A stretch of 64,000 nucleotides of DNA from DAINPP01 sp963667315 (lineage in GTDB: Bacteria; Thermotogota; Thermotogae; MWEM01): contig OY763325.1 of the NCBI GenBank assembly GCA_963667315.1, forward strand, positions 1 to 64,000, given 5' to 3'. The notes beneath the pieces are model-generated. The model was not told where the DNA came from. It saw nothing but the letters and a program-made list of their open reading frames with translations, and made no database searches. Shown one piece after another: positions 33,296 to 40,905 of this stretch. A program made the translations under genes and the position numbers. Every line of letters begins with the position of its first letter. Within the stretch, counting starts at the first letter, position 1.

Positions 33296-33925
33296 TTATT
33301 TTGCATCCGGGAGCATTGTTGTCATCATCTTGGCGCCACTCATGAGTTCTTTGTAAAGGCCTTCTTCATCCATTTTGTCTGCTGGATAACATGTTGGCCA
33401 CCAGTTTGAGAGACTTGGATCTGTAACAAGATAGTCGATGCTTGCATTTCCGTATCTCATATGCATATGAGGTGTCCCTTCTTCATGTGAATGGTATGGG
33501 AAAAGAACGAGATATTTGTATCCCGCGTTAACAGCTTCAGGTGAGTCTGTCTTGAAGATCTGCCATGTTAAATCATAATCCCCCCATTTTGTCATAAATG
33601 CGCCAACGTAATCGTATTCGCCTGTATACATGCCATCAAATACAATTGTTCTTGCATCTTCGAGAACTTCCCAGGAGAAGAACGTGGAATAGTACATCTT
33701 GTTGACGAAAATTTTAACCATCTGTGCGTTGTATCCGTCTTTATGTTCTGCAATTGCTGAAGCGTATGCATTCATTCTTGTACCGGAAAGAATCTTTGTT
33801 GTTGAAACGTTTAAACCTTTCCATGCGCTGAGATCAGAAACCTTTTCAGTGCTTTCTGTTGCTGTAGCAAACATCATCCCCATAAGCAGTACGGCTGTTA
33901 CCATGATTAATACCAATTTCTTCAT
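33296..33925 (-). CDS. zinT: ZinT-family periplasmic metal-binding protein
   Basis: ZinT proteins bind zinc, cadmium or related metals in the periplasm and hand them to importers. The 209 residues start with a signal peptide (1-21, MKKLVLIMVTAVLLMGMMFA). LSAWKGL opens the lipocalin-like domain as LSDWDGVW does in E. coli ZinT. The C-half has FPYHSHEEGTPHMHMRYG (H145, H147, H153, H155) and SNWWPTCYPADKMDEEGLYKELM, matching [21 protein letters not shown]. The N-terminal His-rich loop of some ZinT proteins is absent. SD AAGGAG. It is divergent from the DUF4198-feo operon. Confidence 0.88.
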   Translation of the reverse strand: MKKLVLIMVTAVLLMGMMFATATESTEKVSDLSAWKGLNVSTTKILSGTRMNAYASAIAEHKDGYNAQMVKIFVNKMYYSTFFSWEVLEDARTIVFDGMYTGEYDYVGAFMTKWGDYDLTWQIFKTDSPEAVNAGYKYLVLFPYHSHEEGTPHMHMRYGNASIDYLVTDPSLSNWWPTCYPADKMDEEGLYKELMSGAKMMTTMLPDAK

Positions 33926-34021
33926 TTAAAACATCTCCTTTTCTTTCTGGGTTCTCTTCCCCAATTTTATTCGGTTAAAGTGTTATATGGTAGTATGTAT
34001 ATAGTACTTTTACCGAGAAAG

Positions 34022-34050
34022 ATTATACATAGTTAATTGTTGGATGTCAA
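34022..34050 (-). promoter_or_regulatory. Consensus sigma-70 promoter of zinT
   Basis: Minus-strand TTGACA (34050-34045), 17 bp, TATAAT (34027-34022): a perfect consensus, so it must be strong unless repressed. Confidence 0.9.
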
Positions 34051-34064
34051 CACATAACATAATT

Positions 34065-34106
34065 CTATATATGTTAAAGGCATATATAGTTGTTTTATAT
34101 ATATTG
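34065..34106. promoter_or_regulatory. Operator-like site C (CTATATATG-N7-CATATATAG) with a tandem weaker copy
   Basis: A perfect 9-bp inverted repeat with a 7-bp spacer (34065-34089). A second, weaker TATATA-N7-TATATA (34083-34101) overlaps it. The centre is 27 bp from the -35 of the zinT promoter. Confidence 0.65.
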
Positions 34107-34232
34107 TAGAAACCACAGTTTCAAAGGAGAGGTTACAAGAAAGATATGTTTTGTTCTTTAAATGGTAAATTAATATTGTGTCATTCTCTTCTAATACTCA
34201 AATTCGCATATAATCCATTAAATATTATCTCG

Positions 34233-34254
34233 TTATATGTAAAAGGCATATATG
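34233..34254. promoter_or_regulatory. Operator-like site D (TATATG-N7-CATATA)
   Basis: Exact TATATG (34234-34239), TAAAAGG, CATATA (34247-34252). Its N7 resembles that of site C (TTAAAGG). The centre is 27 bp before the -35 of the DUF4198-feo promoter. Confidence 0.65.
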
Positions 34255-34269
34255 TAAAAAAAAAAGATG

Positions 34270-34298
34270 TTGACAACTGAGATTTAATTATATATAAT
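34270..34298 (+). promoter_or_regulatory. Consensus sigma-70 promoter of the DUF4198-feo operon
   Basis: TTGACA (34270-34275), 17 bp, TATAAT (34293-34298). Perfect hexamers and spacing. Confidence 0.9.
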
Positions 34299-34371
34299 TC
34301 TTCTCGGTTGTTATATAAACAGACGGAGATATTATAAAATATATGACAATAAATATAAAGGGGTGAGTTCT

Positions 34372-34962
34372 ATGAAAAAAATATTATTCTTACTTTTGGT
34401 TTTATCTACGGCAGTTGTGTTTGCGCATACACCTCTGTTACTCGTTGAAGACAATGGTGATGGAACACTTTATGCAGAAGCCGGGTTTTCAGATGGATCA
34501 GGCGCGCAGGGAATAGAGTGCAGACTCGAAGATGAGGATGGCAACATTCTCTGGCAGGGAAAATTTGATGATTTCAGTTCAGTAGAAATTGATATTCCCG
34601 ATGTACCAAAGTATTTTGTAGTGTTTGATGCGGGTCCGGGACATGTTGTGAAAAAGGAAGGTCCGACAAATACGGCAGCGGAAGAGGAATCTGCTGAAGA
34701 GACAGCAAAGGAACCGGAAACAGCAGTGAGTCCAGCTCAGCAAACAGCAACACAGCCGGCAGTTGTTCAGCAGACAGTACCGGTTACATATGCAAATCCC
34801 GCATCTTATTATCCGGTTAGAAACTACGGCAGTGCAACGGTTGAAGCGAAGGAATTTACCGCACAGTTGACACTCGTATCCGTATTTCTCGGTGTTATAG
34901 CAGTATGTATGATCTTTATCGTATTCATGCTTATGATAATCGCAATTAGACAGAAGAGATAA
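34372..34962 (+). CDS. Exported membrane-anchored protein with N-terminal histidine, feo-linked
   Basis: I do not recognise a named family. The 196 residues start with a signal peptide ending VFA, and the predicted mature N-terminus is H-T-P-L-L. A small beta-rich domain (about 20-85, LLVEDNGDGTLYAEAGFSDGS) is followed by a Glu/Thr/Ala/Gln-rich linker (about 95-145) and one membrane segment (about 165-190) with a short basic tail. It could hold a metal through the N-terminal amine and His, like the DUF4198 protein encoded next. ATG 34372 follows AAGGGGTGAG; an upstream GTG is less likely. Confidence 0.75.
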   Translation: MKKILFLLLVLSTAVVFAHTPLLLVEDNGDGTLYAEAGFSDGSGAQGIECRLEDEDGNILWQGKFDDFSSVEIDIPDVPKYFVVFDAGPGHVVKKEGPTNTAAEEESAEETAKEPETAVSPAQQTATQPAVVQQTVPVTYANPASYYPVRNYGSATVEAKEFTAQLTLVSVFLGVIAVCMIFIVFMLMIIAIRQKR

Positions 34963-34988
34963 TTTATTATTTAAAGGGAGAGATTTTT

Positions 34989-35804
34989 ATGAAAAAGTTT
35001 TTAATGGCAGCAATGGTACTCGTTTTAGTTGCAACAGCAACTTTCGCACACTTTCAGATGATTTACACACCCGACGTCTTTATCGCAGAAGATGAGGGGA
35101 GCAAGATTGATCTTGAATTGATCTGGACACATCCAGGTGGCGGTACACATGATTCAATTCCAGAACCGCTTTCAATGAACATGGCTGAACCAAAACAGTT
35201 TGGTGTATGGAATAAGGGAAACTTCACGGATCTCACAGATCAGCTCGAAAAGTTCGATTTCATACACGGCGACAGAACCGCTACATCCTACAGAATGAAC
35301 TACAGACTGAGAGGAATGGGAGACTTCATGTTCACACTTCAGCCGGGACCCTATTTTGAAGCAGCTGAAGATATCTACATCACACAGTGTTCAAAAATCA
35401 TTGTAAACAGAGCCGGACTTCCTACAGACTGGGCAGAAGAAACAGGGATGCTCGCAGAAGTTGTTCCACTCGTATGGCCAATGAACCTTTATGAAGGCAG
35501 CACATTCAGAGGGATCATCATGATGAATGGCAAACCGGTTCCTAACGCAGAAATTGAAGTTGAATACCTGAACAAAAAGGCATTCAAAGGCGCATTCAAC
35601 GATGATGTACCCGTTTACGATTTTGGTGGAGAAAGTCCTGCAATGGGATTTGCAACCAATGAGAACGGAGAATTCTCTTTCTCATTCCCATGGCCAGGTT
35701 GGTGGGGATTCGTTGCACTTATGGAAGGAGACCCAATCGACGGAACGGATCACGAAGTTGGCGCGGCAATCTTCATGAAGGTTGAAAACAGCCCAATTAA
35801 ATAA
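34989..35804 (+). CDS. DUF4198 periplasmic protein (NikM-like metal-uptake family)
   Basis: The 271 residues have a signal peptide ending TFA, giving a mature N-terminus H-F-Q-M. The body matches the DUF4198 layout: a first beta domain, PGPYFEAAEDIYITQCSKIIVN and a C-terminal carboxypeptidase-regulatory-like beta domain (GSTFRGIIMMNGKPVPNAEIEVEY...FATNENGEFSFSFPWPGWWGFVA, in pieces). Relatives sit in nickel/cobalt ECF systems and beside feo genes. Here it likely binds Fe(II) or another divalent metal for FeoB. SD GGGAGAG. An attenuator-like hairpin separates it from feoA. Confidence 0.85.
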   Translation: MKKFLMAAMVLVLVATATFAHFQMIYTPDVFIAEDEGSKIDLELIWTHPGGGTHDSIPEPLSMNMAEPKQFGVWNKGNFTDLTDQLEKFDFIHGDRTATSYRMNYRLRGMGDFMFTLQPGPYFEAAEDIYITQCSKIIVNRAGLPTDWAEETGMLAEVVPLVWPMNLYEGSTFRGIIMMNGKPVPNAEIEVEYLNKKAFKGAFNDDVPVYDFGGESPAMGFATNENGEFSFSFPWPGWWGFVALMEGDPIDGTDHEVGAAIFMKVENSPIK

Positions 35805-35819
35805 TATTAAGAAAATGTA

Positions 35820-35842
35820 GGGCGGAAAAATTCCGCCCTTTT
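35820..35842 (+). terminator. Intra-operon terminator between DUF4198 and feoA
   Basis: GGGCGGAA, loop AAA, TTCCGCCC, then only four T. This is a leaky stop that would give more DUF4198 protein than Feo proteins. Confidence 0.75.
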
Positions 35843-35870
35843 AGACTTTTCCATACAAGAAGGTGAACAG

Positions 35871-36221
35871 ATGAGACATTTATGCTTATTAAGCGATATA
35901 AAGGAAAAAAAGAATATGAGAATAGTATCCCATGTTGGAGATGAAGTGATCGCCAGACGTTTATCCGATATGGGACTTGTTCAAGGTATGGAGTTTGAAA
36001 TTCTGATCCCCGGTGTGAACAATTCACCTTATCTGGTAGTCGTCAACAACACAAGGCTTGCAATAGAAGAAGACCTTGCCAAAAATCTGAGAGTTGAAGC
36101 GGTTTGTCCACACCAACATGCTCACGGAAGGCATGCTCATAGAAGAGAAAACAGATGTGAAAACAGAGGAAAAAGAAAAGGGTTGAGGTGGTTATTTAAT
36201 GAGCGAAAAGCTGAGTCTTGA
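35871..36221 (+). CDS. feoA: FeoA-domain protein with His/Arg-rich tail
   Basis: FeoA is a small SH3-like partner of FeoB. The FeoA domain (about residues 1-78) has the typical ARRLSDMGLVQGMEFEI and LVVVNNTRLAIEEDLAKNLRVE. A 38-residue tail follows with CPHQHAHGRHAHRREN and many Arg/Lys, unusual for FeoA and suited to metal binding. ATG 35871 follows AAGGTG. It overlaps the second feoA by 23 nt. Confidence 0.9.
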   Translation: MRHLCLLSDIKEKKNMRIVSHVGDEVIARRLSDMGLVQGMEFEILIPGVNNSPYLVVVNNTRLAIEEDLAKNLRVEAVCPHQHAHGRHAHRRENRCENRGKRKGLRWLFNERKAES

Positions 36222-36435
36222 TAATATAAAACCTGGTGAAAAGTGTAAGATTATCAGCATCACTTTGGGCGGTGCAGAATCGCAGAGACTTCTGGATATG
36301 GGATTTTTGAGGGGAACAAAACTAGAAGTTGTCAGAAATGCACCGTTTGCTGATCCACTTGAAGTCAACATCAGAGGAGCTCATGTCAGTTTGAGACATA
36401 ATGAAGCAAAATTACTGGTGGTTGAACGGGTATGA
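36199..36435 (+). CDS. feoA: Second FeoA protein
   Basis: A canonical 78-residue FeoA: LDNIKPGEKCKIISI, SQRLLDMGFLRGTKLEVVRNAPFADPLEVNIRGAHVSLRHNEAKLLVVE (in pieces). SD GAGGTGG inside the end of the first feoA. The stop overlaps the feoB start, so stoichiometry is coupled to FeoB. Confidence 0.93.
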   Translation: MSEKLSLDNIKPGEKCKIISITLGGAESQRLLDMGFLRGTKLEVVRNAPFADPLEVNIRGAHVSLRHNEAKLLVVERV

Positions 36436-37166
36436 GCAGAGACTTCACAATAGCCCTTACAGGGCAGCCGAATGCTGGAAAATCGACACTGTTCAACGCC
36501 TTAACGGGTGCAAGACAGTTTATTGCCAATTATCCCGGCGTTACAGTCGAAAAAAAGACTGGAGTATACAGATTCAACGGTGATAAGTTTAATGTTATTG
36601 ATCTTCCGGGAACATATAGTCTGACGGCTTATTCCCTTGAAGAGCGTGTGGCAAGAGCTGTTATTCTTGAGGAAAAACCGGAGCTTGCCATACATGTTAT
36701 GGATGCTTCAAATCTTGCAAGGAGTTTGAGTTTTACCTTTCAGCTTGCCGAGCTTGGGTGTCCGGTAATTGTTGCACTAAACATGCTGGATGTTGCCAAG
36801 GCAAGAGGGATGGATATTGATGTAAAGAGATTTGAAAAAGAACTGGGATTGAGAGTATCACCCGTTATCGCCAACAAGGGAAGGGGTGTAGACGAGCTTA
36901 AAAAGAAAATATTTGATATGTGTGATTCCGCGGCAAAGGGGAATCCGATAAAGAGTGTAATGAATGTTGATTATGGTGAGGAACTTGAAAAGGCGATCGC
37001 TGAGATAGAATTAGAGTTGGAGCATATGGAGAATCTTTATGATTTGCCCAAGAGATGGCTTGCCATTAAATGGATGGAAAACGATTCTGAAATAGAGAAT
37101 CTGATTAAGGGAAACAAATTATCAAATCCTGTATTTGCAAAACATAGTGGTGATCATTGTGGGTAA
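36432..37166 (+). CDS. feoB: FeoB, N-terminal GTPase part
   Basis: The G domain reads G1 GQPNAGKST, G2 with NYPGVTVEKK, G3 DLPGTYSL, G4 LNMLDVAK and the helical S-like domain (KRFEKELGLRVSPVIANKGRGVDEL). The frame stops at 37164-37166. Removing one G from GGG at 37161-37163 would join it in frame with the membrane part (DHCG then NREKIIDTLNKI). It is therefore either a frameshift in one feoB gene, a sequencing error, or a real split. Confidence 0.9.
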   Translation: MSRDFTIALTGQPNAGKSTLFNALTGARQFIANYPGVTVEKKTGVYRFNGDKFNVIDLPGTYSLTAYSLEERVARAVILEEKPELAIHVMDASNLARSLSFTFQLAELGCPVIVALNMLDVAKARGMDIDVKRFEKELGLRVSPVIANKGRGVDELKKKIFDMCDSAAKGNPIKSVMNVDYGEELEKAIAEIELELEHMENLYDLPKRWLAIKWMENDSEIENLIKGNKLSNPVFAKHSGDHCG

Positions 37167-39186
37167 TAGAGAGAAAATAATCGATACATTAAATAAAATC
37201 AGAGAGGATTTCAACAACAATTCCGAAGTGAATGCTCAGATACATATTGCGGAATCAAGATATTTTAAGGCACAGTCCATTATCGATTCGTCTACGAAGT
37301 CTGATGAAACTAAGAAAAAAACATTTACTGATAAGGTTGATGCTATTGTTTGTCACAGGTTTTTTGGACCGATCATCCTGATTCTGACACTTCTTGGTGT
37401 TTATCAGCTTGCCATCGTACAGGGTTACAATCTGACAAATTACTGGTGGCCGGTACTCGGAGCCTTTCAGGATGCTGTTGAATCAATCCTGCCACAGGCC
37501 GGTTTCTTTTCAGATCCTCTGATCACATCACTCGTTATGTGGGTTGTTCAAGGTGTCAACTCGGTTTTAAACTACATCCCGATATTCATCATTCTCTTTG
37601 CTCTCGTTGCAATCATGGAAGATTCCGGATATATGGCGCGTATTGCCTTTATACTTGACCGAATATTCAAGCCTTTTGGCCTTCATGGACAATCAGCTCT
37701 TCCACTCATGCTTGGCGGATTGTATGTTGGTGGTTGTGCCATTCCCGGAATTATGTCAACGAGAGCAATCAAGGATGAAAAAGCTAGATTGGCGACGATA
37801 CTTGTTGTTCCGTTGATGAATTGTCTGGCAAAGATTCCTTTTTACGTTCTGCTGATCGACATTTTCTTTATTGAGCATGCAGGATTCATGATGTTTATGA
37901 TTTCAACCATCACCATCTTTGTCGCTTTAATCGTGAGTAAGATACTCTCACTTACCGTTTTGAAGAATTATGAGACGGCACCGTTCCTTATGGAAATGCC
38001 GGCATACCATATGCCTTCTTTTACAAATGTATTCAGAAGAGTCATTGAAAGAACATGGTCATTCCTTAAAAAGGTCTTAACCATCATCATATTTGTTATG
38101 GTTGCACTTTATTTCCTTCTGAATTTTCCGGGAGTTGGTGCTGAAAAACAGACAGCTTATGATGCCGATGTTGAAACGGTCGTTTCCGATTTTGTTGCTT
38201 CTCTCGGTTCAAATTCTTATGCAGATAGTTTTGATACAGTTGAGGAAATGGGAGATTATTTTGCTTTCCTTTCAAGATATAACAAGGATAAGAGAGGGAT
38301 TACAGATGAGACTGTGTTAATGGATATTAACCTGAAGTATCTCCTTCAGGACCCTGAATATTTCAAAGTTGCCGCAAAGGGTTCATTCTTATTAGATGAA
38401 GAAGTTCTTGAAGCCTTCAATATCTATAAGGAAGATTATGAAAAGGCGATGGCAGAGTTCAGAACATATGCAGCTTATAAACCGGCAGAAGAAATGGTAT
38501 CCGAATACAATCAGTTCTACGATGCATGGAACGATGCAAACCCTGTCTTCTTTAGTATTGTCAGAAGCGGAAAGGCGATTGTTCAAGGGACAAAGGTCAG
38601 CGACAGTGAAACCAAGGCAGTATCCAAGGCCTTGAAAACGGCTGACAGAAGCAGAAAGATACTTCAGAAGACGTATCATGATGAAACCCTTCAGGGAAGC
38701 TTCTTGGGTTCTTTGGGAACCTGGCTTGAACCCGCTACAAAGTATCTTGGATTCAATTGGAAGATAAACGTTGGCCTTATTAGTGCCTTGGCTGCGAAGG
38801 AAAACACTGTTGCAACACTCGGAAGTATTTATCAGTCTGATGATGAAGACGGGGCACAGAAGCTCGGAGACAAGATTGCAGAGCAGGAAGAGGGGATGAC
38901 ACCCCTTCACGCAGCTGCCATGATTATCTTTATGGCTCTTTATCCACCGTGTCTCGCAACACTCATCACCATCAGTGCAGAAGCCGGATTCAAATGGATG
39001 TTCTTCTCCCTGATCTATCAGACGATCATAGGGTTTATCTTTGCATTCCTTATCTTTACCGGAGGCTCATTACTTGGTTTGAGTGGGCTCAATGCGATGA
39101 TCGTTCTCTATGTTTTGCTGTTTATACTGCTTATTGTCATGGGATTCATAAAACCGAAGAATAAAAACAGGGAAGTGATGAGCTGA
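37135..39186 (+). CDS. feoB: FeoB, membrane transporter part, with a large insertion
   Basis: This carries the two Gate motifs and FeoB_C core: LALVAIMEDSGYMARIAFILDR, GLYVGGCAIPGIMSTR, LMNCLAKIPFYVLLIDIFF and GLISALAAKENTVATLGSIY, with PPCLATL near the end (in pieces). About 190 mostly hydrophilic residues (38140-38710) are inserted between membrane segments, before LGTWLEPATKYLGFNWKIN. Similar loops occur in some anaerobe FeoB proteins. No SD precedes the TTG at 37135, which supports the frameshift reading over an independent start. Joined, FeoB would be about 915 residues. Confidence 0.88.
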   Translation: MQNIVVIIVGNREKIIDTLNKIREDFNNNSEVNAQIHIAESRYFKAQSIIDSSTKSDETKKKTFTDKVDAIVCHRFFGPIILILTLLGVYQLAIVQGYNLTNYWWPVLGAFQDAVESILPQAGFFSDPLITSLVMWVVQGVNSVLNYIPIFIILFALVAIMEDSGYMARIAFILDRIFKPFGLHGQSALPLMLGGLYVGGCAIPGIMSTRAIKDEKARLATILVVPLMNCLAKIPFYVLLIDIFFIEHAGFMMFMISTITIFVALIVSKILSLTVLKNYETAPFLMEMPAYHMPSFTNVFRRVIERTWSFLKKVLTIIIFVMVALYFLLNFPGVGAEKQTAYDADVETVVSDFVASLGSNSYADSFDTVEEMGDYFAFLSRYNKDKRGITDETVLMDINLKYLLQDPEYFKVAAKGSFLLDEEVLEAFNIYKEDYEKAMAEFRTYAAYKPAEEMVSEYNQFYDAWNDANPVFFSIVRSGKAIVQGTKVSDSETKAVSKALKTADRSRKILQKTYHDETLQGSFLGSLGTWLEPATKYLGFNWKINVGLISALAAKENTVATLGSIYQSDDEDGAQKLGDKIAEQEEGMTPLHAAAMIIFMALYPPCLATLITISAEAGFKWMFFSLIYQTIIGFIFAFLIFTGGSLLGLSGLNAMIVLYVLLFILLIVMGFIKPKNKNREVMS

Positions 39187-39530
39187 TGGAATTATTTATT
39201 ACAAGTTGTGGTTTTGGATTATTTATAATTTGTCCGAGGATGGCTGCCATGATGCATATCATCAATAAAAATTCATCAGTATCTATGCTTCAGACAGTTT
39301 TGCTGGGGCTTCTTTTTTCCGTTCCCATCATGTTACTCATGGTGTTTGTGTTTAACAAATTTGGCTTATGGGGTGCATTGGCACTTTGTGTTCTGACGGA
39401 TCTTGGGGCTGCGCTTTTTATGAAACAAATCAGTGTGAAAGCGGGGATTGAGACCTTTATCGTGGCGATATTCGTCGTACTGGGAGTCAAGCTGGCTCCG
39501 ATGATCTCCAGTTGGTTTATCAAACAGTAG
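39186..39530 (+). CDS. Small FeoB-linked membrane protein
   Basis: I do not recognise this family. The 114 residues form about three to four membrane segments (roughly 4-22, 35-55, 60-80, 88-108) with few charged residues. The ATG overlaps the feoB stop (GATGAGCTGATG), so it is translated with FeoB. It may be an accessory of the iron channel, in the place where other operons have feoC or a Cys-rich small protein. A strong terminator follows. Confidence 0.75.
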   Translation: MELFITSCGFGLFIICPRMAAMMHIINKNSSVSMLQTVLLGLLFSVPIMLLMVFVFNKFGLWGALALCVLTDLGAALFMKQISVKAGIETFIVAIFVVLGVKLAPMISSWFIKQ

Positions 39531-39561
39531 AGTAAAATTCAAAAAGCAATAATAAAAATAT

Positions 39562-39591
39562 AAAAGTCCCCTCAAATGAAGGGGACTTTTT
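39562..39591 (+). terminator. Rho-independent terminator of the feo operon
   Basis: An 11-bp stem AAAAGTCCCCT / AGGGGACTTTT with a 7-nt loop and a T tract. Confidence 0.93.
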
Positions 39592-39657
39592 CAGGAGAAC
39601 AGGGAGAGAAATATGAGACGGGTGGATGAGGTAGGGGATAGATTTTAAGAAAAAATG

Positions 39658-40096
39658 ATAATAATTGCAAAGGAAAAAGTGCAGACAAAGAAGGCAATAA
39701 ATACTACAGTTGATATTCAGGATGTCTGTCATCCAGACTTTGAGGATAATCAATTTGATGTTATCATCATATCAAATACTTTGCGTATCATTTCAATCCT
39801 GAAAAGATACTTTCAGAAATCAAGAGTGTTTTGAAGGATGGTGGTAGACTCATTGTTTCAGCATTTATGCGTAAATCAGGTTTAAAGCACAACTGTTTTC
39901 AAGGCTTGGAAGTATTATTGGTTTTAAGGCTTATTAGCGTTGGAATCAAAAACCATATTGTGGATTTCTGAAGAAACAGGGATTTAAAAATGTAAATGCA
40001 GAAATTCTGATTTTTTCTTTTCCCATTATGTGTGCGACTGCTACAGTTGAAAATAATGTTTCATTAATGAGTGGTATGAAATGTTATAGGCCATAA
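39658..40096 (+). pseudogene. Remnant of a SAM-dependent methyltransferase
   Basis: Three frames carry consecutive pieces of one protein. From 39658: VDIQDVCHPDFEDNQFDVIIISN. Then from about 39782: HFNPEKILSEIKSVLKDGGRLIVSAF. Last, to 40096: GFLKKQGFKNVNAEILIFSFPIMCATAT. This is the C-terminal two thirds of a Methyltransf_11-type enzyme. The GxGxG SAM motif is missing, and at least two frameshifts are needed. Confidence 0.8.
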
Positions 40097-40160
40097 TCTA
40101 AATGGAAATTGCGTTTTATGATATAGAATTATATATCCTCAACAAGAAAGAAGTGATTTT

Positions 40161-40816
40161 ATGAAAAAAGAATGGTTAAGTAAAAAAGAAGAATTTGAAA
40201 TTGTTGATGTCAGAGCGATAACGACTAATTTTCTTCCCGGTTTTTTAAAAAAGCTCAGAGTATGGCCGTTTGCAGTGGTTTATGTTTGATACAAACATTC
40301 GAGCCTAAGCCCCTGTACTCCGCTATGGCAGATCTGGGCTATGAATACGAAACAGAAGTTGTTTCTTCAAATGAATATAAAGTCTATTTTTTCAGAGTTG
40401 TACAAAAAGGTATAAAGTATGAGAGCGGTGCGGATATGCCGTTTAAGCCGACAGCTATATTGAATTATAAAAATATTAACGATGACCTGGCTGGAATTGC
40501 CGTTAATTTTTGGGAGCATATATGGGAAAAGGAAAATGCTGCTATAGACTTAAAAACCAAATTGTTACTGTCATTGAGCAATGCTGTTGGGGCTTCAAGG
40601 TTCAGACAGGCAACGAGAGAGCTTATCAAGGCTTATTCAATTGGTTTGACGACTCAGGAAATGGGTGAACTGTTTTCATTATTCGCCTGGAATCAGGGAA
40701 TTGGTAACTTCTCCTCCGAGATAGGCCCTTCACCTTTGTTTAAGGCTTATAAATTTATAAAGACAAAGGAAAAAGCCGGATTTAAAAGAAAACAGATTCT
40801 TGAAGAGCTTCTCTAG
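40161..40816 (+). pseudogene. DUF2249/AhpD-like protein gene with a frameshift
   Basis: From ATG 40161 the frame reads FEIVDVRAITTNFLPGFLKK and then leaves the family. Adding one A in the TTTTTTAAAAAA run near 40240-40251 continues as AQSMAVCSGLCLIQTFEPKPLYSAMADLGYEYETEVVSSNEYKVYFFR, a DUF2249-type redox domain (in pieces). An AhpD/carboxymuconolactone-like helical part follows to 40816. The 3' part alone could start at ATG 40262, but there is no SD there. It may be a pseudogene, an error, or slippage at the homopolymer. Intact length would be about 217 residues. Confidence 0.7.
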
Positions 40817-40856
40817 AAATTTGGCGATAAGAATCCTAAAGTGAATACAAACTAAT

Positions 40857-40886
40857 AAAAGGCCCCTCTTTAAAGAGGGGCCTTTT
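40857..40886. terminator. Bidirectional terminator
   Basis: A perfect 30-base palindrome with AAAAGGCCCCTCTTT as its left half, and A/T tracts on both sides. It serves the plus-strand gene and the convergent MATE gene. Confidence 0.95.
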
Positions 40887-40905
40887 TGATTTGAGCAAAG
40901 TTTTA

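Noticed and set aside
40262..40816. Treating the DUF2249 3' part as an intact gene with start ATG 40262
   Set aside because: There is no SD, and the missing N-terminus is present upstream in another frame.
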